Shown here one piece after another: positions 14,260 to 15,903 of a stretch of 15,903 nt of DNA. The stretch's first letter is position 1, and every line of letters begins with the position of its first letter. Under the pieces are notes generated by a model. That model ran no database searches, was not told where the DNA came from, and was given only the letters and a program-made list of their open reading frames with translations. Origin of the DNA: JASJHI01 sp965371355 (GTDB lineage Bacteria > Actinomycetota > Acidimicrobiia > Acidimicrobiales > Ilumatobacteraceae); NCBI GenBank assembly GCA_965371355.1, contig CBDUYD010000062.1, positions 1 through 15,903 of the forward strand, written 5' to 3'. The translations under genes and the position numbers were made by a program.

Positions 14260-14278
14260 CGTTCCGGCGTCCGGAACG
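14260..14278. promoter_or_regulatory. Perfect dyad upstream of the GH3 gene (operator or hairpin)
   Basis: CGTTCCGG (14260-14267) and CCGGAACG (14271-14278) form an 8-bp inverted repeat with a CGT spacer, in the 79-base gap between the OYE-type gene and the GH3 start. It could be an operator for a sugar-responsive repressor or a small transcript hairpin; there is no T-run after it on either strand. Confidence 0.5.
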
Positions 14279-14304
14279 GAGTCGCCCCAGATCGGGTAAA
14301 CGAT

Positions 14305-15903
14305 TCAGACGGCGGCGCCGGCGCGTTCGCCCTCGATCACCGCGCTGTGGGCGCGGCGCGGGGCGACGCAGTCGCCGACGCGCTCGACGCTGACCCCGGC
14401 CGTCTTCAGGTCGTGGTAAAGCCACTCGACCGGGTGGCCGGGGACGGCGAGCACGATCCAGTCGGGGCGCCGCGTCACGTCGGTTCCCGTCGGATGGTGC
14501 TGCAGGACGAGTTCGCTTCCATCCACGCGCATCGGCACGACATCGGTCGTCTGGACGATGCCCTTGTCGCCTGCCCGGATCAACCAGTTCTCCATGTCGA
14601 GCGTGATTCCGAGATCCTGACCGACGACCATTCCCGGCGTCATGATCTCGACGTTGCACCCCCGATCGGCGAGCACCTCGGCGGTCGATGTCGCCTGGTG
14701 GAATCCCAGTTCGTCGATCAGCACGACGTCGCCGAACGGCTCGGCTGAACCGTCGAGCACCTCGCGGACATCGGCCGCGTTCGTGAAGTCATCGGGGAGC
14801 CACCACGGTCGGCTCGGCTCGGCTCCCGTCGCGACGATGACGCGATCGGGCTTGTTCTCCTCGACGAGTCCGGGCCACACCGCGACCCCGAACTCGAACT
14901 CGACGCCGAGGCGCCGACACTCGGTGAGCTGATTGCGGATCATGTCGCCGAACTCCGCACGATTCGGGACCGATGCGGCGATCGAAACCTGGCCTCCGGC
15001 CTCGGCCTCCTTCTCGTACACGGTCACCCGGTGGCCGTTGCGCCGTGCCGCGATCGCTGCCTGGAGGCCACCCGGACCGGCACCGACGACCATCACGTCG
15101 CGGGGTTCGGGAGTTGGCTGGACCGTTCCGACACCGAGCGACTCGCGTCCGGTGCGCGGGTTCTCGATGCAGCCCAGCCAGCGATTGAGGCCCATCCGGC
15201 CGACGCACTCCTGGTTGCACGACAGGCACAGCCGAGCGTCCTCGGTGGCGCCCGCTCGCGACTTGGCCGCGAACGCGGCATCCGCGATCTGCCCCCTGAC
15301 AACGCCGACGAGGTCGCAGTGACCCTCGGCCAACGCGCGTTCGGCTTGCAGCGGATCCTTGAACCGACCGACGCCGACGACGGGCAGTTCGACCGCCTTG
15401 CGGATCGCCGCCGGGATGAACATCGCGTATCCCGGTGGGACGTGCATCGACGCCTCGATCATGAAGAGGCTCGCCGTGGCGACACCGATCGAAGTGTTGA
15501 TGTAGTCGACCTGACCGGTCGCCTCGACCATCTGCGCCACGGACACGGCGTCGTCGATCGTGGTGCCGTGGTCGATCAGCTCGTCGCCGCAGAGGCGGAC
15601 GCCGAGCGCGAGGCCTGTTCCGATGACACCGCGCACCGCGGCGACGATCTCGATCAGGATCCGGGCGCGGTTCTCGAGCGAGCCCCCATAGCCGTCGGTG
15701 CGCCGGTTGGTGGCCTCGGAGAGGAAGCCGCGCACGATCGACGAGTGTGAGCACTGGAGTTCGATCCCGTCGAATCCGCCCTCGGCGCAGTGCTCGGCGA
15801 CGATCGCGTACCCCTCGACGATCTCGTCGATGTCGGTCGCGGTGACCGCCTTGGGAACCTCCCGGAACAGCGGGTCGGCGACCGGTGACGGCGCCCAGAC
15901 GGG
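14305..15903 (-). CDS. FadH/OYE-family NADH:flavin oxidoreductase with 4Fe-4S cluster (N-terminus outside window)
   Basis: The frame is open to the right edge, giving 532 residues; relatives have about 640-680, so roughly 100 N-terminal residues are missing. The order is that of 2,4-dienoyl-CoA reductase/trimethylamine dehydrogenase: an Old Yellow Enzyme barrel (GGFDGIELQCSHSSIVRGFL, then TNRRTDGYGGSLENRARI), a 4Fe-4S motif C-x2-C-x3-C-x11-C (fragment residues 226, 229, 233, 245), then an FAD/NAD(P)H domain starting VMVVGAGPGG. The barrel active-site stretch reads CSHSSIV where FadH has HGAHGYL. This pattern, together with mftE/mftF nearby, fits the mycofactocin-associated FadH/OYE group recognised in comparative genomics; I cannot confirm the exact subfamily. 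Substrate unknown. Confidence 0.85.
   Translation of the reverse strand, partial: PVWAPSPVADPLFREVPKAVTATDIDEIVEGYAIVAEHCAEGGFDGIELQCSHSSIVRGFLSEATNRRTDGYGGSLENRARILIEIVAAVRGVIGTGLALGVRLCGDELIDHGTTIDDAVSVAQMVEATGQVDYINTSIGVATASLFMIEASMHVPPGYAMFIPAAIRKAVELPVVGVGRFKDPLQAERALAEGHCDLVGVVRGQIADAAFAAKSRAGATEDARLCLSCNQECVGRMGLNRWLGCIENPRTGRESLGVGTVQPTPEPRDVMVVGAGPGGLQAAIAARRNGHRVTVYEKEAEAGGQVSIAASVPNRAEFGDMIRNQLTECRRLGVEFEFGVAVWPGLVEENKPDRVIVATGAEPSRPWWLPDDFTNAADVREVLDGSAEPFGDVVLIDELGFHQATSTAEVLADRGCNVEIMTPGMVVGQDLGITLDMENWLIRAGDKGIVQTTDVVPMRVDGSELVLQHHPTGTDVTRRPDWIVLAVPGHPVEWLYHDLKTAGVSVERVGDCVAPRRAHSAVIEGERAGAAV

Noticed and set aside
3229..15903. A mycofactocin precursor gene (mftA) or mftB/C/D inside the window
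   Set aside because: I looked for a short ORF ending in the conserved IDGMCGVY-type core and for radical-SAM motifs (CxxxCxxC) near mftE/mftF and saw none; if present they lie outside the window.
1..15903. CRISPR array, tRNA, rRNA, insertion sequence or phage genes
   Set aside because: The repeats seen are short tandem duplications without spacers, no cloverleaf or rRNA-like stretch was noticed, and no transposase, integrase or phage protein appears among the credible frames.

Overview
The window is high-GC DNA, gene-dense on the - strand, with no gene-free stretch longer than about 80 bases. It looks like an actinobacterium. The mycofactocin genes, the split ETF/Fix genes and several probable leaderless starts (TAnnnT box 4-9 nt before the start codon, no Shine-Dalgarno) suggest an Ilumatobacter-like member of the Acidimicrobiia. 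That placement is inference; no rRNA or marker gene is present.

Left part (1-3224). A YihY/BrkB-type membrane protein (cut by the window edge) and uracil-DNA glycosylase (ung) are translationally coupled on the - strand. Divergent from them are a PLP-dependent D-cysteine desulfhydrase/ACC-deaminase-like enzyme and a ROK-family sugar kinase-like protein. The ROK gene ends in a strong inverted repeat shared with the convergent - strand block.

Right part (3229-15903). Everything is on the - strand, so transcription runs from high to low coordinates. In that order: an Old-Yellow-Enzyme/2,4-dienoyl-CoA-reductase-type Fe-S flavoprotein (5' end outside the window), a cytoplasmic GH3 beta-glucosidase with PA14 insert, a DedA-family membrane protein, ETF alpha, a FixC-type flavoprotein, a FixX ferredoxin, ETF beta, MftE (creatininase-family peptidase), MftF (glycosyltransferase), an alanine-racemase-fold protein and a DUF418-like membrane protein. 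From etfA to the DUF418-like gene the gaps are 51 bases or less, or the genes overlap, so this is most likely one operon (possibly with an internal promoter before the racemase-like gene).

Interpretation. MftE and MftF are maturation enzymes of the peptide-derived redox cofactor mycofactocin. MftA, B, C and D are not in the window. The etfA-fixC-fixX-etfB genes directly in front of mftE-mftF suggest an electron-transfer route from mycofactocin-dependent dehydrogenases to the quinone pool. The OYE-type oxidoreductase resembles the FadH/OYE enzymes known to co-occur with mycofactocin. The GH3 beta-glucosidase is a candidate for trimming the beta-1,4-glucan chain that MftF-type enzymes put on mycofactocin. 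These functional links are hypotheses from context.

Structural curiosity. Short tandem duplications (12, 14, 15, 15 and 17 bp) sit in five intergenic gaps. Three of them carry the ribosome-binding or start region of fixC, fixX and etfB; in fixX the duplication creates a five-codon mini-ORF ending on the start codon.
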